Below, one piece after another: positions 1 to 8,295 of a stretch of 64,000 nucleotides of DNA; the first letter of the stretch is position 1; every line of letters begins with the position of its first letter. Both the position numbers and the translations under genes were made by a program. Source of the DNA: JAXMDT01 sp046348685. Its GTDB lineage: Bacteria > Pseudomonadota > Alphaproteobacteria > Rickettsiales > UBA998. The stretch lies in the NCBI GenBank assembly GCA_046348685.1, contig JAXMDT010000007.1:29742-93741 (forward strand), read 5' to 3'. Under the pieces are notes generated by a model. The model made no database searches, was not told the DNA's origin, and worked only from the letters and a program-made list of their open reading frames with translations.

Positions 1-917
1 TGAATATTCCAGTAAGTGAAAAGTTTACGGAAAAAATAACGGCGCTCCGCAACTGAAAAGCTTTGCCATATAGACAACGTGCGCGAGCGGATACTATCAA
101 CAACGGCCTGCCATGATGGTTCCTGCCGCGCTGCTTTTCGCAGCTGTTTCACGAAGGTTAGTAAGGATGTGCCTTCTATTTTCCCCAAGGCCGGTTTATA
201 TTCTGCATGTACGGCGGGTAGCAGGGCACGCCGTGAAACCATGACGATAGGTTTTTTCCAACCGCCTTTCCAGAGGCTCAGCACCGTATCGATGGCCGTA
301 AGCCCCATTCCGACGATAACAGCAGGGCGTTCGTGCTTTTCTTCCGATAAGGCAAATGCGGAAAAATCGAAATTCCACACATCGTATACATAGCGTCCAA
401 CATTCGCGTGATCGCCGGGCGCAAACCGGTTACCCGTTGCCAGCACGATATTGGATGTATGTATTGTGCGTGTACTGCTGACAACTGAAAAAAACTCGGC
501 CTCAGGCACAATGGCCATTGCTTCTTCATTACAAAATTCGATTTGGATTTTTTTTTGCTGCGCGAGTATCAGCGTTTCTTTCAGTATGGATGTCAGGTAT
601 GCGCCGTAAAGCATACGCGGCGCAAAATCCTCATCCTGCCATTTCAGCGGCAGATGATTGGCTTGGCAAAACTGATGCGCTTCACCCGTAGATAACCATT
701 CAATGAATCCGCGTTCGTTATCGGCAAATGCACCCATTTTATGGGCGCGGACATTGAGCAGGTGAAAAGGCGACCGGGTCGCATAAGCTACGCCGAGCGC
801 AGGCGCAGGCGATCTATCGAAGATAATAATCGATTGCGGATGCGTGCTATGCCGCACCAGGTTGGCAAGCACCATGGCGCCGGAAAATCCGCAGCCGATA
901 ATGGCGGTGTTAAACAT
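1..917 (-). CDS. FAD/NAD(P)-binding protein (partial, C-terminus outside window)
   Basis: The reading frame is open from an ATG at 917 down to the left edge, so about 305 codons are visible and the C-terminus is missing. The N-terminus has a dinucleotide-binding glycine motif (GCGFSG, residues 8-13). It is followed by a GVAYAT segment and HLLNVRAHKMGAF (about 51-64), the pattern of the FAD_NAD_binding_9 / COG4529 family of uncharacterised flavoproteins. A second nucleotide-binding segment (VIVGMGLTAIDT) lies about two thirds along. The start overlaps the stop of the DUF6356 gene by one base (TAATG), so the two are probably translationally coupled. Substrate and reaction are unknown; a role as an FAD-dependent oxidoreductase is inferred from the fold. 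Confidence 0.8.
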   Translation of the reverse strand, partial: MFNTAIIGCGFSGAMVLANLVRHSTHPQSIIIFDRSPAPALGVAYATRSPFHLLNVRAHKMGAFADNERGFIEWLSTGEAHQFCQANHLPLKWQDEDFAPRMLYGAYLTSILKETLILAQQKKIQIEFCNEEAMAIVPEAEFFSVVSSTRTIHTSNIVLATGNRFAPGDHANVGRYVYDVWNFDFSAFALSEEKHERPAVIVGMGLTAIDTVLSLWKGGWKKPIVMVSRRALLPAVHAEYKPALGKIEGTSLLTFVKQLRKAARQEPSWQAVVDSIRSRTLSIWQSFSVAERRYFFRKLFTYWNI

Positions 918-1267
918 TAGATATCCCAGGTCAGGTCAATCTCTTCGAGCCGCTTCTTAGGAATGCGGCTTTTCATGATACCGTAGACTTTCTCGATCTG
1001 AAGGCTTGCTTCTCGCGTAAACAGAAATGGAAAGACACCGTGCGTAAATAAAACGACGCTAGTGTAGAAAAGGCGACTGGTCATTTTGATCGTGAATTTG
1101 AGATGCTCCAGATAAGTTTCACCCGTCTGCTGCGGATGCTCCGTGAATGCTTTTTCAACCTGATCTTTGATTTCCTTGGCTTTACGTTGATGCTCTTCCT
1201 GCATCACCCAGTCGCGGGACTGTTCGTACAATTCGCGGGCACGTTTTTTAGCGATATCGGCGTCCAT
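917..1267 (-). CDS. DUF6356 family protein
   Basis: This 116-residue protein carries the family signature EHPQQTGETYLEHL (about 43-56) followed by a hydrophobic stretch ending in FPFLFTREAS (about 79-88). That arrangement (short N-terminal charged helix, one membrane-like segment, basic C-terminus) matches DUF6356 proteins of alphaproteobacteria. Here the N-terminus is extended by about 40 charged residues that look helical (MDADIAKKRARELYEQ). It lies 5 bases after the pseudouridine synthase gene and overlaps the next flavoprotein gene by one base, so the three form one minus-strand operon. Function is not known. The family call is from the recalled motif, not from a search. Confidence 0.7.
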   Translation of the reverse strand: MDADIAKKRARELYEQSRDWVMQEEHQRKAKEIKDQVEKAFTEHPQQTGETYLEHLKFTIKMTSRLFYTSVVLFTHGVFPFLFTREASLQIEKVYGIMKSRIPKKRLEEIDLTWDI

Positions 1268-1272
1268 ACGTC

Positions 1273-1968
1273 TTATTTAGGAACAGATTGATTTTCGCGC
1301 AAGCCTAACATACTAAGCGATTGTAACATATGAGGCGGCGGCGGCGCATCTATATGGATAGAAGGTTTGCTTGCATAAAGTGGCACCGTAACAGACCGTG
1401 CATGGAGATGAAGTATGATTTCATCTTTTACATAATCACCATACACCCAATCGCCCACAATCGGACAATCGATTGATGCAGCGTGCACTCTGATCTGATG
1501 CGTACGGCCTGTCCGTGGATAGAATTCGATCCATGCCATACTGTTCGCCGTGCCGAGCACCTGGTAATCGGTAATCGACTCCTGGCCATCCTCAGACACA
1601 ACCATTTTCCAGCCCTTCTTTTCATTCAATTTTTTGAGAGGCAACGCTATTCTGCCTTTGGTTTCCTTGGGGATACCTTTAGTGACAGCCCAATAAGTCT
1701 TTTCGATTTTTTTCTGCTCGAACAACTTCCCGAGCTTCGAGAGCGCTTTGCGATGGCGCCCCAGAATCAGGCAGCCACTTGTTTCCCGGTCAAGCCGGTG
1801 CGCCAGCGAGGGTGGATTGGGCAACCCGTATTGCAGATATTTGAAATACTGCTCGAGGCTGTCCGACTTGCTCGATCCCGGATGCACGGCAATGCCCGCC
1901 GGCTTATTTAAAATCAGCATGAGTGCATCACGATAGAGCAAGCGGGATTCAATTTCTTCCGGCGTCAT
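1273..1968 (-). CDS. RluA-family RNA pseudouridine synthase (no S4 domain)
   Basis: The enzyme would convert specific uridines of rRNA or tRNA to pseudouridine. The catalytic motif HRLDRETSG is at residues 57-65 with Asp60 as the expected nucleophile, and the second family motif GRTHQIRVHA lies near 155-164. At 231 residues it lacks the N-terminal S4 RNA-binding domain that the RluD-type protein at 39245-40240 has, so it is of the short RluA/TruC kind. It is the first gene of a three-gene minus-strand unit with the DUF6356 protein and the flavoprotein. The target base cannot be told from sequence. Confidence 0.9.
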   Translation of the reverse strand: MTPEEIESRLLYRDALMLILNKPAGIAVHPGSSKSDSLEQYFKYLQYGLPNPPSLAHRLDRETSGCLILGRHRKALSKLGKLFEQKKIEKTYWAVTKGIPKETKGRIALPLKKLNEKKGWKMVVSEDGQESITDYQVLGTANSMAWIEFYPRTGRTHQIRVHAASIDCPIVGDWVYGDYVKDEIILHLHARSVTVPLYASKPSIHIDAPPPPHMLQSLSMLGLRENQSVPK

Positions 1969-2085
1969 GCCGCTACTATGAGATAATTAGGGCAAAACAT
2001 ACACCTAAATAATAAATTTTGTTCAAGGATGCTTTACCAATCGGCATTAGCATGCTTAAAGTCTATCTTGAGTTACAGTAGAATT

Positions 2086-2784
2086 ATGCAAAAAGTTTTT
2101 TCATCCCCCGCCAGCGCATTAGAAGGTTTGCTACGCGACGGCATGACTATTATGGCCGGCGGATTTGGACTGTGCGGTATTCCAGAAAACTGCATCGATG
2201 TGATCCTCGATTCCGGCGTACGCGATCTTACTATTATTTCCAACAATTGCGGCGTGGATGATTTCGGACTTGGTAAATTGCTGAAGACGAAGCAGATACG
2301 CAAAATGATTTCCTCCTATGTCGGCGAGAATAAGGAATTCGAGCGGCAGTTCCTGAACGGCGAACTCGCCATCGAATTTAATCCCCAAGGAACGCTCGCC
2401 GAACGTATCCGCGCTGGCGGCGCAGGCATCCCCGCCTTTTATACGCGTACAGGCGTCGGCACCATCGTTGCGGAGAATAAAGAAACCCGCGTCTTCGGCG
2501 GTGAGAAATACGTCATGGAAACCGGCCTTTTTGCCGATCTTGCCATCGTGAAAGCGTGGAAAGGCGACCGTCACGGCAATCTGATCTATCGTAAGACCGC
2601 GCGGAATTTCAATGCGCCAATGGCCACGGCCGCGTACACGACAGTTGCGGAAGTGGAGGAGCTGGTCGATGTCGGCACGCTTGATCCCGATCATATTCAT
2701 ACGCCCAGTATCTTTGTGCATCGCCTGTTCCAAGGCGAGCATTACGCAAAGCGCCTCGAAGTCAGAATGGTGAGGGAAGCGTAG
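2086..2784 (+). CDS. scoA: 3-oxoacid (succinyl-CoA:acetoacetate) CoA-transferase subunit A
   Basis: Subunit A of a class I CoA-transferase that moves CoA between succinyl-CoA and a 3-oxoacid. The ATG at 2086 gives 232 residues, the usual size for subunit A. The in-frame ATG at 2029 would add 19 residues (MLYQSALACLKS...) not seen in the family, so it is not used. The CoA-binding glycine motif GGFGLCGIP is at 25-33. A TYTDFGG-like later region reads NCGVDDFGLG. The gene is followed after one base by scoB, and both subunits are needed for activity. The Shine-Dalgarno sequence is weak. The exact acyl substrate is inferred from the family only. Confidence 0.92.
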   Translation: MQKVFSSPASALEGLLRDGMTIMAGGFGLCGIPENCIDVILDSGVRDLTIISNNCGVDDFGLGKLLKTKQIRKMISSYVGENKEFERQFLNGELAIEFNPQGTLAERIRAGGAGIPAFYTRTGVGTIVAENKETRVFGGEKYVMETGLFADLAIVKAWKGDRHGNLIYRKTARNFNAPMATAAYTTVAEVEELVDVGTLDPDHIHTPSIFVHRLFQGEHYAKRLEVRMVREA

Positions 2785-2785
2785 C

Positions 2786-3409
2786 ATGCCGTGGACACGT
2801 GACCAGATGGCCGCCCGCGCCGCTAAAGAGCTGCAGGATGGTTTCTATGTGAATCTTGGCATCGGCATTCCAACGCTAGTTGCGAACCATATACCTGAAC
2901 ATATGGAAGTGATTTTGCAAAGCGAGAACGGCATGCTCGGTATGGGTCCGTATCCAACCGAATCGGAAGTCGATCCTGATTTGATCAACGCCGGCAAGCA
3001 AACCGTGTCGCAACTTCCCTATACATCCTATTTTGACAGCGCCACTTCGTTCGCCATGATCCGCGGCGGGCACATCGACCTTGCTATCCTCGGCGCGCTG
3101 CAGGTTTCCGAAAACGGCGATCTTGCCAACTGGATGGTGCCAGGCAAGATGATCAAAGGCATGGGCGGCGCCATGGACCTGGTGGCGGGCGTGAAAAAAA
3201 TCATCGTCATTATGGAACATAATGCAAAAGACGGCGCGCCCAAGATCGTGCGCGAATGCTCTTTGCCGCTAACGGGCGTCAACGTTGTCGATATGATTAT
3301 CACCGAGCTGGGCGTGTTTGAATTTAAAGATGACGGCAAGCTTTATTGCATGGAAATGGCTGCCGACATCCTGACGCGCCAGGAAATCATCGACCGGACT
3401 GAAGGTTAA
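2786..3409 (+). CDS. scoB: 3-oxoacid CoA-transferase subunit B
   Basis: Subunit B of the CoA-transferase, 207 residues, which is normal. It carries the catalytic glutamate motif SENG (residues 46-49, Glu47), where a glutamyl-CoA thioester forms in this family. The glycine loop GIGIPT is at 25-30 and the GGAMDLVAG segment further on is also typical. It begins one base after the scoA stop, so the pair is co-translated and would form the heteromeric enzyme for acetoacetate use or ketone-body/polyhydroxybutyrate metabolism. It converges on the RidA-family gene 19 bases downstream, with no obvious terminator in between. Confidence 0.93.
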   Translation: MPWTRDQMAARAAKELQDGFYVNLGIGIPTLVANHIPEHMEVILQSENGMLGMGPYPTESEVDPDLINAGKQTVSQLPYTSYFDSATSFAMIRGGHIDLAILGALQVSENGDLANWMVPGKMIKGMGGAMDLVAGVKKIIVIMEHNAKDGAPKIVRECSLPLTGVNVVDMIITELGVFEFKDDGKLYCMEMAADILTRQEIIDRTEG

Positions 3410-3428
3410 ATTCGAGTTCGCGTTCTAG

Positions 3429-3893
3429 CTATTCAATTTCAAACATCGCCTCAACCTCGACCGCTACGCCGAAAGGCAGGCCGCTAACGCCGACTGCGGC
3501 GCGTGCGTGATGGCCATTACTGCCGAAAACCGCCACCATCAGATCCGATGCGCCATTGGCTACTTTAGGATGCTCCGTAAAATCATCCGGAGCATTGACA
3601 AAAACACCCAGGCGCAGGCACTGGCGAACATTATCCAGCGTGCCCCCGCACGCATTTCTCAGATGCGCCAGGATGTTGGCCACACAAAGCGCGGCACACT
3701 GTTGGCCTTGCTCGATCGAGAATTCCCGGCCTACCTTGCCGACAAACTGCGGCTTTCCGTCCTTCATTGGCAATTGCCCGGAAATGACGACTAGGCTTCC
3801 TGATTTCTGGTAGGGCACGTAATTCGCTGCTGGCGATGAAACCTGTGGCAAAATAATTCCGAGTTGCTGTAAACGCGATTCGACCTGGCTCAT
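3429..3893 (-). CDS. RidA/YjgF-family protein
   Basis: A 154-residue member of the Rid superfamily. The C-terminal half has HARAAVGVSGLPFGVAVEVE (about 128-147), whose Arg-Ala...Pro-x-G pattern is the family signature including the arginine that binds the carboxylate of imine substrates in true RidA. It is longer than RidA itself (about 130 residues) because of an N-terminal extension (MSQVESRLQQLGIILP), as in the YjgF-like subgroup found widely in proteobacteria. True RidA deaminates enamine/imine intermediates from PLP enzymes; whether this subgroup does so is uncertain. It stands alone, convergent with scoAB. Confidence 0.85.
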   Translation of the reverse strand: MSQVESRLQQLGIILPQVSSPAANYVPYQKSGSLVVISGQLPMKDGKPQFVGKVGREFSIEQGQQCAALCVANILAHLRNACGGTLDNVRQCLRLGVFVNAPDDFTEHPKVANGASDLMVAVFGSNGHHARAAVGVSGLPFGVAVEVEAMFEIE

Positions 3894-4027
3894 TTCAGTC
3901 TCCCTTTTGGATGATAGATATTTTGAATAATAGATATCGCTTCATAAAACAAGATACGGTGCTCTGGCATTCTTGCCACGCTATACTGAGGAAAGGTTGT
4001 AGAGTATTAAGCGCCCTGAGTATTCGC

Positions 4028-4056
4028 TTGACGTAAGAGCACGCATTTATGTTAAT
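4028..4056 (+). promoter_or_regulatory. candidate sigma-70 promoter for the tad operon
   Basis: TTGACG at 4028-4033 and GTTAAT at 4051-4056 are separated by 17 bases, about 100 bases upstream of cpaB. The -35 box matches five of six consensus bases and the -10 box four of six. The 272-base gap between the divergent ridA-like gene and cpaB holds no ORF, so a promoter for the seven-gene tad operon is expected here. The choice of boxes is by eye only. Confidence 0.35.
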
Positions 4057-4083
4057 TTTACACAGGCGATTATTTTATGTCTG

Positions 4084-4120
4084 CTTTAGGTGACGAATTT
4101 TTAACTTATTCGTCCTAAAG
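4084..4120 (+). promoter_or_regulatory. imperfect inverted repeat in the cpaB leader
   Basis: CTTTAGGTGACGAAT (4084-4098) is matched by ATTCGTCCTAAAG (4108-4120). The arms pair over 13 bases apart from a 2-base bulge and enclose a 9-base AT-rich loop. It sits between the candidate promoter and the cpaB start at 4166. No T-run follows, so it is not a simple terminator. It may be an operator or an mRNA structure controlling the tad operon. Confidence 0.45.
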
Positions 4121-4165
4121 ATTAAACATCATAAATGTTCTGCCTGGAGTGGGGACTACACATAT

Positions 4166-5080
4166 ATGCGTCTTATTGGAATTATCATCGCACTATTACT
4201 AGCCGTCGGCGCGTTCTTCGTGGCGATGAAATTTTTAAACAGCGGACAGCCGCAGCAGACAACTGATGGTGGCAGCGTCGTCGTAGGCACAACGCAGCCC
4301 GACGTTCAAACAGCAGAGGTGCTGACCGCTGCGCAGGATATCCCGGTAGGTACCGTACTGACCCCCGAGATGCTCACCTCGCAACCCTGGCCGCAACATC
4401 TGATCATTGATGGTTTCATCACCAAAGAGGGCGACAACAGCAAAAATGTCGTCGGCATGGTGACCCGCTCTTCTTTCCAGGCGAAAGAGCCGATTATTTT
4501 CAGCCGGCTTGCAAACCGCAATGATCCGGGCTTCCTCGCCGCAGCGTTGCCATCAGGCAAAAAAGTCGTCACGATTTCGACTGATGGCGTTGCCGGCGTC
4601 TCGGGATTCATTTTCCCGGGAGATCGCGTTGATGTCATGGTGACTCACGATATTCCGGATGAAAATGCCGATCCGGAAAAAGATCCGAACAAAATTGAAA
4701 AAGTAACTGAAACCCTTCTAAGCAATATCAAGGTGCTGGCCGTAGACCAGCGCGCTGCAGGCGGTCCTGGCAAAGAAGATAACAAAGTGCCGACGACGAT
4801 CAGCCTGGAAGCGACCCTGGAAGATTCGCAGAAATTGCGCCTCGCACAGGAAACGGGTTATTTGTCTTTGATGTTGCGCTCCCTGGATGATCGCGATACA
4901 ACCGATACCGGCGTCATGACAAAGCGTGAAAACGTCACACTTTCCAAAGCATATGATGAGAATTTCCGTAAAAAAGGTATCCCGGTGAAAGTCGTTCGCG
5001 GCACTTCCGTGGAAACTATTGAGCCAACTGCGACGCCGGCTATGATCGATGATGAAGATCGCCCAGCGGCGAGAAACTAA
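4166..5080 (+). CDS. cpaB: Flp/Tad pilus assembly protein CpaB
   Basis: Periplasmic component of the Tad pilus machine, thought to act with the outer-membrane secretin. The 304 residues start with one membrane-spanning signal anchor (about 4-24). An SAF-like domain follows (about 50-115: TAAQDIPVGTVLTPEMLT, then an invariant-type Gly-x-Val region VGMVTRSSF). The C-terminal RcpC/CpaB region (about 125-245) includes ISTDGVAGVSGFIFPGDRVD, typical of the family. It opens a seven-gene plus-strand cluster, and its stop overlaps the cpaC start by one base (TAATG). The C-terminal tail after about 250 is charged and poorly conserved. Confidence 0.93.
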   Translation: MRLIGIIIALLLAVGAFFVAMKFLNSGQPQQTTDGGSVVVGTTQPDVQTAEVLTAAQDIPVGTVLTPEMLTSQPWPQHLIIDGFITKEGDNSKNVVGMVTRSSFQAKEPIIFSRLANRNDPGFLAAALPSGKKVVTISTDGVAGVSGFIFPGDRVDVMVTHDIPDENADPEKDPNKIEKVTETLLSNIKVLAVDQRAAGGPGKEDNKVPTTISLEATLEDSQKLRLAQETGYLSLMLRSLDDRDTTDTGVMTKRENVTLSKAYDENFRKKGIPVKVVRGTSVETIEPTATPAMIDDEDRPAARN

Positions 5081-6522
5081 TGGATGGGGTCCAAGGAATG
5101 TTGACGTTTAAAACTAAAATGATTCTAGCGACGGCAGTCTGTTTTGCGATTGCCTTATTCTCCTCCGTCATGCCAGCCCATGCACTGGTTGTTCCTGTCG
5201 GACGTTCCGCTCTCGTCAATGTCAAAAGCGACATGGGCGAGGTCATCGTTGCTGATCCAGCGATTGCTGATGTTTATGTACACGGCAAAAACAAAATCTC
5301 CATTATTGGCAAAGGGCTTGGCCGCACGACCGTACGCGCGTTTGATGAAAACAACGATCTGGTGAAGGAAATTGACGTTACCGTCGGCTATGATCTTCCG
5401 GCTATTCGTAAGACACTGAAAGAATTCATGCCTTATGAGACGATTGGCGTTGAAATGGTCAACACCAATATTGCATTGACCGGAGAGGTTTCCAACGCAG
5501 CGGCGGTCGACAAAGCCAGCAAGATCGTCGACGAGTATGTCTCGCCCAGCGTCGGGCCGAACAGCACGGATAAGAGTGATAACTACAAGCCGAAAATTTT
5601 GAACCTGCTTCAGGTTTCGACTGGACAGCAGGTGATGCTGCGCGTGCGCGTCGGTGAAATCCGCCGCTCTGCCATTAAAAACCTAGGCGTAAATCTTCAG
5701 GCCGTCAAAAATGCAGGCGACACGGTGTTCCGTATCGGCACCGGCGGCGGCATCGGCGCCTTTACACAAGGCAGCGGATTAGGATTTGGCCAGTATAATA
5801 TCCAAGATGATAGCCGCGGCTTTTTTAACGTTGCCCATGATGGTGGTGATAATGATATTTCCGCTATGCTGGAAGCGCTTGAATCGAACGGTATTTTCAA
5901 ACTGCTGGCAGAACCGAACCTGATTTCGCTTTCGGGCGAGCAGTCGCAATTCCTGGCAGGCGGTGAAATTCCGATTCCGGTAGCCAATGGTCTTGATAAT
6001 ATTTCAATTGAATATAAGCCGTTCGGCGTTTCCGTGAAGTTTACGCCCTATGTGCTGACGGAAAATCGTATCCGCATTCAAGTAGCACCTGAGGTTTCCG
6101 ATCTGGATGCAGCCAACGGTATTGTAGTCGAAAATCTTAAAATTCCGGCTATCAGCACCCGCCGCGCGCAAACGGTCGTTGAACTGGCTCCTGGTGAAAG
6201 CTTCATGATCGCCGGCCTTATCAACGATAAAATGACGAACGGCATCGACCAGATTCCGGGTGTCAGCGAGATCCCCATTCTAAGCGCGCTGTTCAGAAGT
6301 AGCGCCTACAAACGCGAGGAAACGGAGCTTGTTTTGGCAGTCACGCCATATCTGGTAGATCCACTGGCCTCAAGCGATGTAAAACTTCCGACGGATAATT
6401 TCCGCCCGGCCAGCACGATGGAATCATTCTTCTATGGCGCGCTCGGCTCGATGTCGGGTAACGCAAGCAAAATTGGCCAGACGCCCCAAGTGGAAGGCCC
6501 AATCGGATTCATGGTAGACTAA
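5080..6522 (+). CDS. cpaC: Tad pilus secretin CpaC (RcpA)
   Basis: Outer-membrane secretin through which the Flp pilus leaves the cell. The 480 residues begin with a signal peptide probably cleaved after AHA (residue 35). The T2SS/T3SS pilus secretin N-domain (GRSALVNVKSDMGEVIVADP region) and a BON-like segment follow. The secretin core is in the C-terminal half (VELAPGESFMIAGLI, then ELVLAVTPYLVDP). The ATG at 5080 overlaps the cpaB stop. An in-frame ATG at 5098 would give the same signal peptide with six fewer residues, so the start is not certain. cpaD follows after one base. Confidence 0.93.
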   Translation: MDGVQGMLTFKTKMILATAVCFAIALFSSVMPAHALVVPVGRSALVNVKSDMGEVIVADPAIADVYVHGKNKISIIGKGLGRTTVRAFDENNDLVKEIDVTVGYDLPAIRKTLKEFMPYETIGVEMVNTNIALTGEVSNAAAVDKASKIVDEYVSPSVGPNSTDKSDNYKPKILNLLQVSTGQQVMLRVRVGEIRRSAIKNLGVNLQAVKNAGDTVFRIGTGGGIGAFTQGSGLGFGQYNIQDDSRGFFNVAHDGGDNDISAMLEALESNGIFKLLAEPNLISLSGEQSQFLAGGEIPIPVANGLDNISIEYKPFGVSVKFTPYVLTENRIRIQVAPEVSDLDAANGIVVENLKIPAISTRRAQTVVELAPGESFMIAGLINDKMTNGIDQIPGVSEIPILSALFRSSAYKREETELVLAVTPYLVDPLASSDVKLPTDNFRPASTMESFFYGALGSMSGNASKIGQTPQVEGPIGFMVD

Positions 6523-6523
6523 T

Positions 6524-7111
6524 ATGAAAACATACTTGATGCTTGGCCTGACAACGTTAGCCCTGACCGGATGCAGTGAAATCCCGGGCGAAGCCTATTA
6601 CAACCGCGGCACACCGGAATCACTTCTTGACGTGTCCTCCGAAGTGGTGACATTGCAGGTATCTTCTCAGGAAGAACTGGATGAAGTGACCCGTTATATC
6701 GATGAAGACCAGCCGACCCGTGCTGAAATTTATTGCATGGACGGTGATATGATGTGCGGTTCAGCTGAACAGACGCTCAATCTCTATGGCGTGGAATATG
6801 AAGTCGTTCCTTCCGCCACGAGTGAAGTCCATCTGATCTATGAGCGCGTTCTTGCACGTGACTGCGAAAACCGCTATATTGATAACAGTATTAACCCTTA
6901 TAATTTGAATCACCCGACATTTGGTTGCTCGCTCGCATCCAACCTGGTGCAAATGGTCAGCGACAAGCGTCAGTTTGTCAGCCCTTCCCTGCTCGATCCG
7001 ATGGATGGAGAGAAAGCCGGCCAGGTATACCGCAGCTATTTGATGCCTGCTAAAAAGCCAGTTCAGACCGATTCGGAAGATTTTAAGATTGATCAGATTA
7101 AACAAGACTAG
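6524..7111 (+). CDS. cpaD: CpaD-family pilus lipoprotein
   Basis: A 195-residue lipoprotein with a lipobox LTGC (Cys17). The C-terminal motif HPTFGCSLASNLVQMV (about 131-146) matches the N-F-G-C-A-x-x-x-N-L-A-x-M-V signature of CpaD proteins, which are outer-membrane partners of the secretin. Position between cpaC and cpaE is the standard place for cpaD. The middle part is more divergent than usual for CpaD, and four other cysteines (in CMDGDMMC, in the RDCEN segment and in FGCS) could form disulfides. It starts one base after the cpaC stop. Confidence 0.78.
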   Translation: MKTYLMLGLTTLALTGCSEIPGEAYYNRGTPESLLDVSSEVVTLQVSSQEELDEVTRYIDEDQPTRAEIYCMDGDMMCGSAEQTLNLYGVEYEVVPSATSEVHLIYERVLARDCENRYIDNSINPYNLNHPTFGCSLASNLVQMVSDKRQFVSPSLLDPMDGEKAGQVYRSYLMPAKKPVQTDSEDFKIDQIKQD

Positions 7112-7130
7112 TTCGTAGGTTTCGACGTTT

Positions 7131-8294
7131 ATGGATTCGCAAAGTCCAATACTTGTCGTTACGCCTAATGAAGAAGACAGGCAATTTGCCAATCAACTTG
7201 CAGCCTCGCTCGGTTACCCGTTTGCGAATATCGTTATCGGGATGCCCCTTGATGCGGCTGCGCAATTAGGCGTCACCGGTTTCTCGCCCCGCTATATTGT
7301 TATCAATATCGGCGCGCGTACGCATGACGTCCTGCCGGAGCTTGACAGGCTGGCGGAGTATTGCGAGGCAGGCACGCGTGTCGTTATCATCGGTGAGACG
7401 AACGATATTGGTTTCTACCGCGCTTTAATGGAACGCGGCGTCACCGAATATCTCAATGCTCCCGCAATGGTAGATGATGTTCGACGCGCCATTATCACTA
7501 AAGATGCTTTCGAGGGCGTGAAGGGCGAAGTCATCGCGTTCATTGGCGGTGGTGCGGGCGATGGTTCCAGCACGGTAGCGCTGAATACTGCCTATACGCT
7601 CGGCGCTATTCATAAACAACAGACAGTGCTTGTCGATTTCGACTATCAGTTTGGCACGGTAGCACGCCAGCTCGACCTTATTACCCCTTATGGAATGCGT
7701 GAAATTTTCGAGCATCCTGAGCGCGGCGTGGACTCCACCATGCTGAAACGCATGGTCACCACTTATAAAAATTCCCTGGATGTCATTTCCTCACCGACTT
7801 CCCTGCATTTCCTGCCTGCCGTTCCGCCGGAGATCGTGCGCGATCTGATCAACGCGCTGCAGCAGAAGTACCGTTATGTCATTCTTGACCTGCCGCACTT
7901 ATGGACGCACTGGGTATCGACAGCGCTTGGAAGCGCCGATCATGTCGTCCTCGTCGGCCAGCTCTGGCTTAAATCGGTGACCCACTGCTCGCGATTACTG
8001 AATGCCTGGAAAGATTTGGGCTATATGCAGAAAAACACTCTGCTCGTTATCAACCGCAGCGGCTCAAAATTTAAAGATGCGATTCACCCGCGTGACTTTG
8101 AGCGTGTATGTGGACATAAGATCGACATTTATCTTCCCAATGATATCAAAACGGTGGTGAAAGCGGAAAATCAGGGCGTCACGACCATGGAGCTTGGGCC
8201 AAGCCTTCTAGCTACCGAAATTAAGAAACTTACCGACATGTTGCATAAATCCGGCAAAGCATCCAATGCAGCCGCATCTGGCGTAAGGAATTAG
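7131..8294 (+). CDS. cpaE: CpaE/TadZ-type localisation ATPase
   Basis: A 387-residue ParA/MinD-superfamily protein that places the Tad machine at a cell pole in studied members. The N-terminus (about 5-125) is a receiver-like domain (ILVVTPNEEDRQ) that appears to lack a full phosphorylation site. The nucleotide-binding loop is GGGAGDGSST (139-148). It lacks the usual lysines of the deviant Walker A motif; loss of lysines here is known in some CpaE proteins. A later VDFDYQFG and VILDLPH fit the switch motifs. It lies between cpaD and cpaF. Confidence 0.88.
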   Translation: MDSQSPILVVTPNEEDRQFANQLAASLGYPFANIVIGMPLDAAAQLGVTGFSPRYIVINIGARTHDVLPELDRLAEYCEAGTRVVIIGETNDIGFYRALMERGVTEYLNAPAMVDDVRRAIITKDAFEGVKGEVIAFIGGGAGDGSSTVALNTAYTLGAIHKQQTVLVDFDYQFGTVARQLDLITPYGMREIFEHPERGVDSTMLKRMVTTYKNSLDVISSPTSLHFLPAVPPEIVRDLINALQQKYRYVILDLPHLWTHWVSTALGSADHVVLVGQLWLKSVTHCSRLLNAWKDLGYMQKNTLLVINRSGSKFKDAIHPRDFERVCGHKIDIYLPNDIKTVVKAENQGVTTMELGPSLLATEIKKLTDMLHKSGKASNAAASGVRN

Positions 8295-8295
8295 T

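Noticed and set aside
2131..2787. A 218-residue minus-strand ORF over scoA
   Set aside because: It is the shadow of a well-supported CoA-transferase gene, with unusual amino-acid composition.
5080..5100. cpaC start at 5098 instead of 5080
   Set aside because: Possible, but the AAGGA there abuts the ATG while the start at 5080 overlaps the cpaB stop as elsewhere in the cluster; kept as an alternative.
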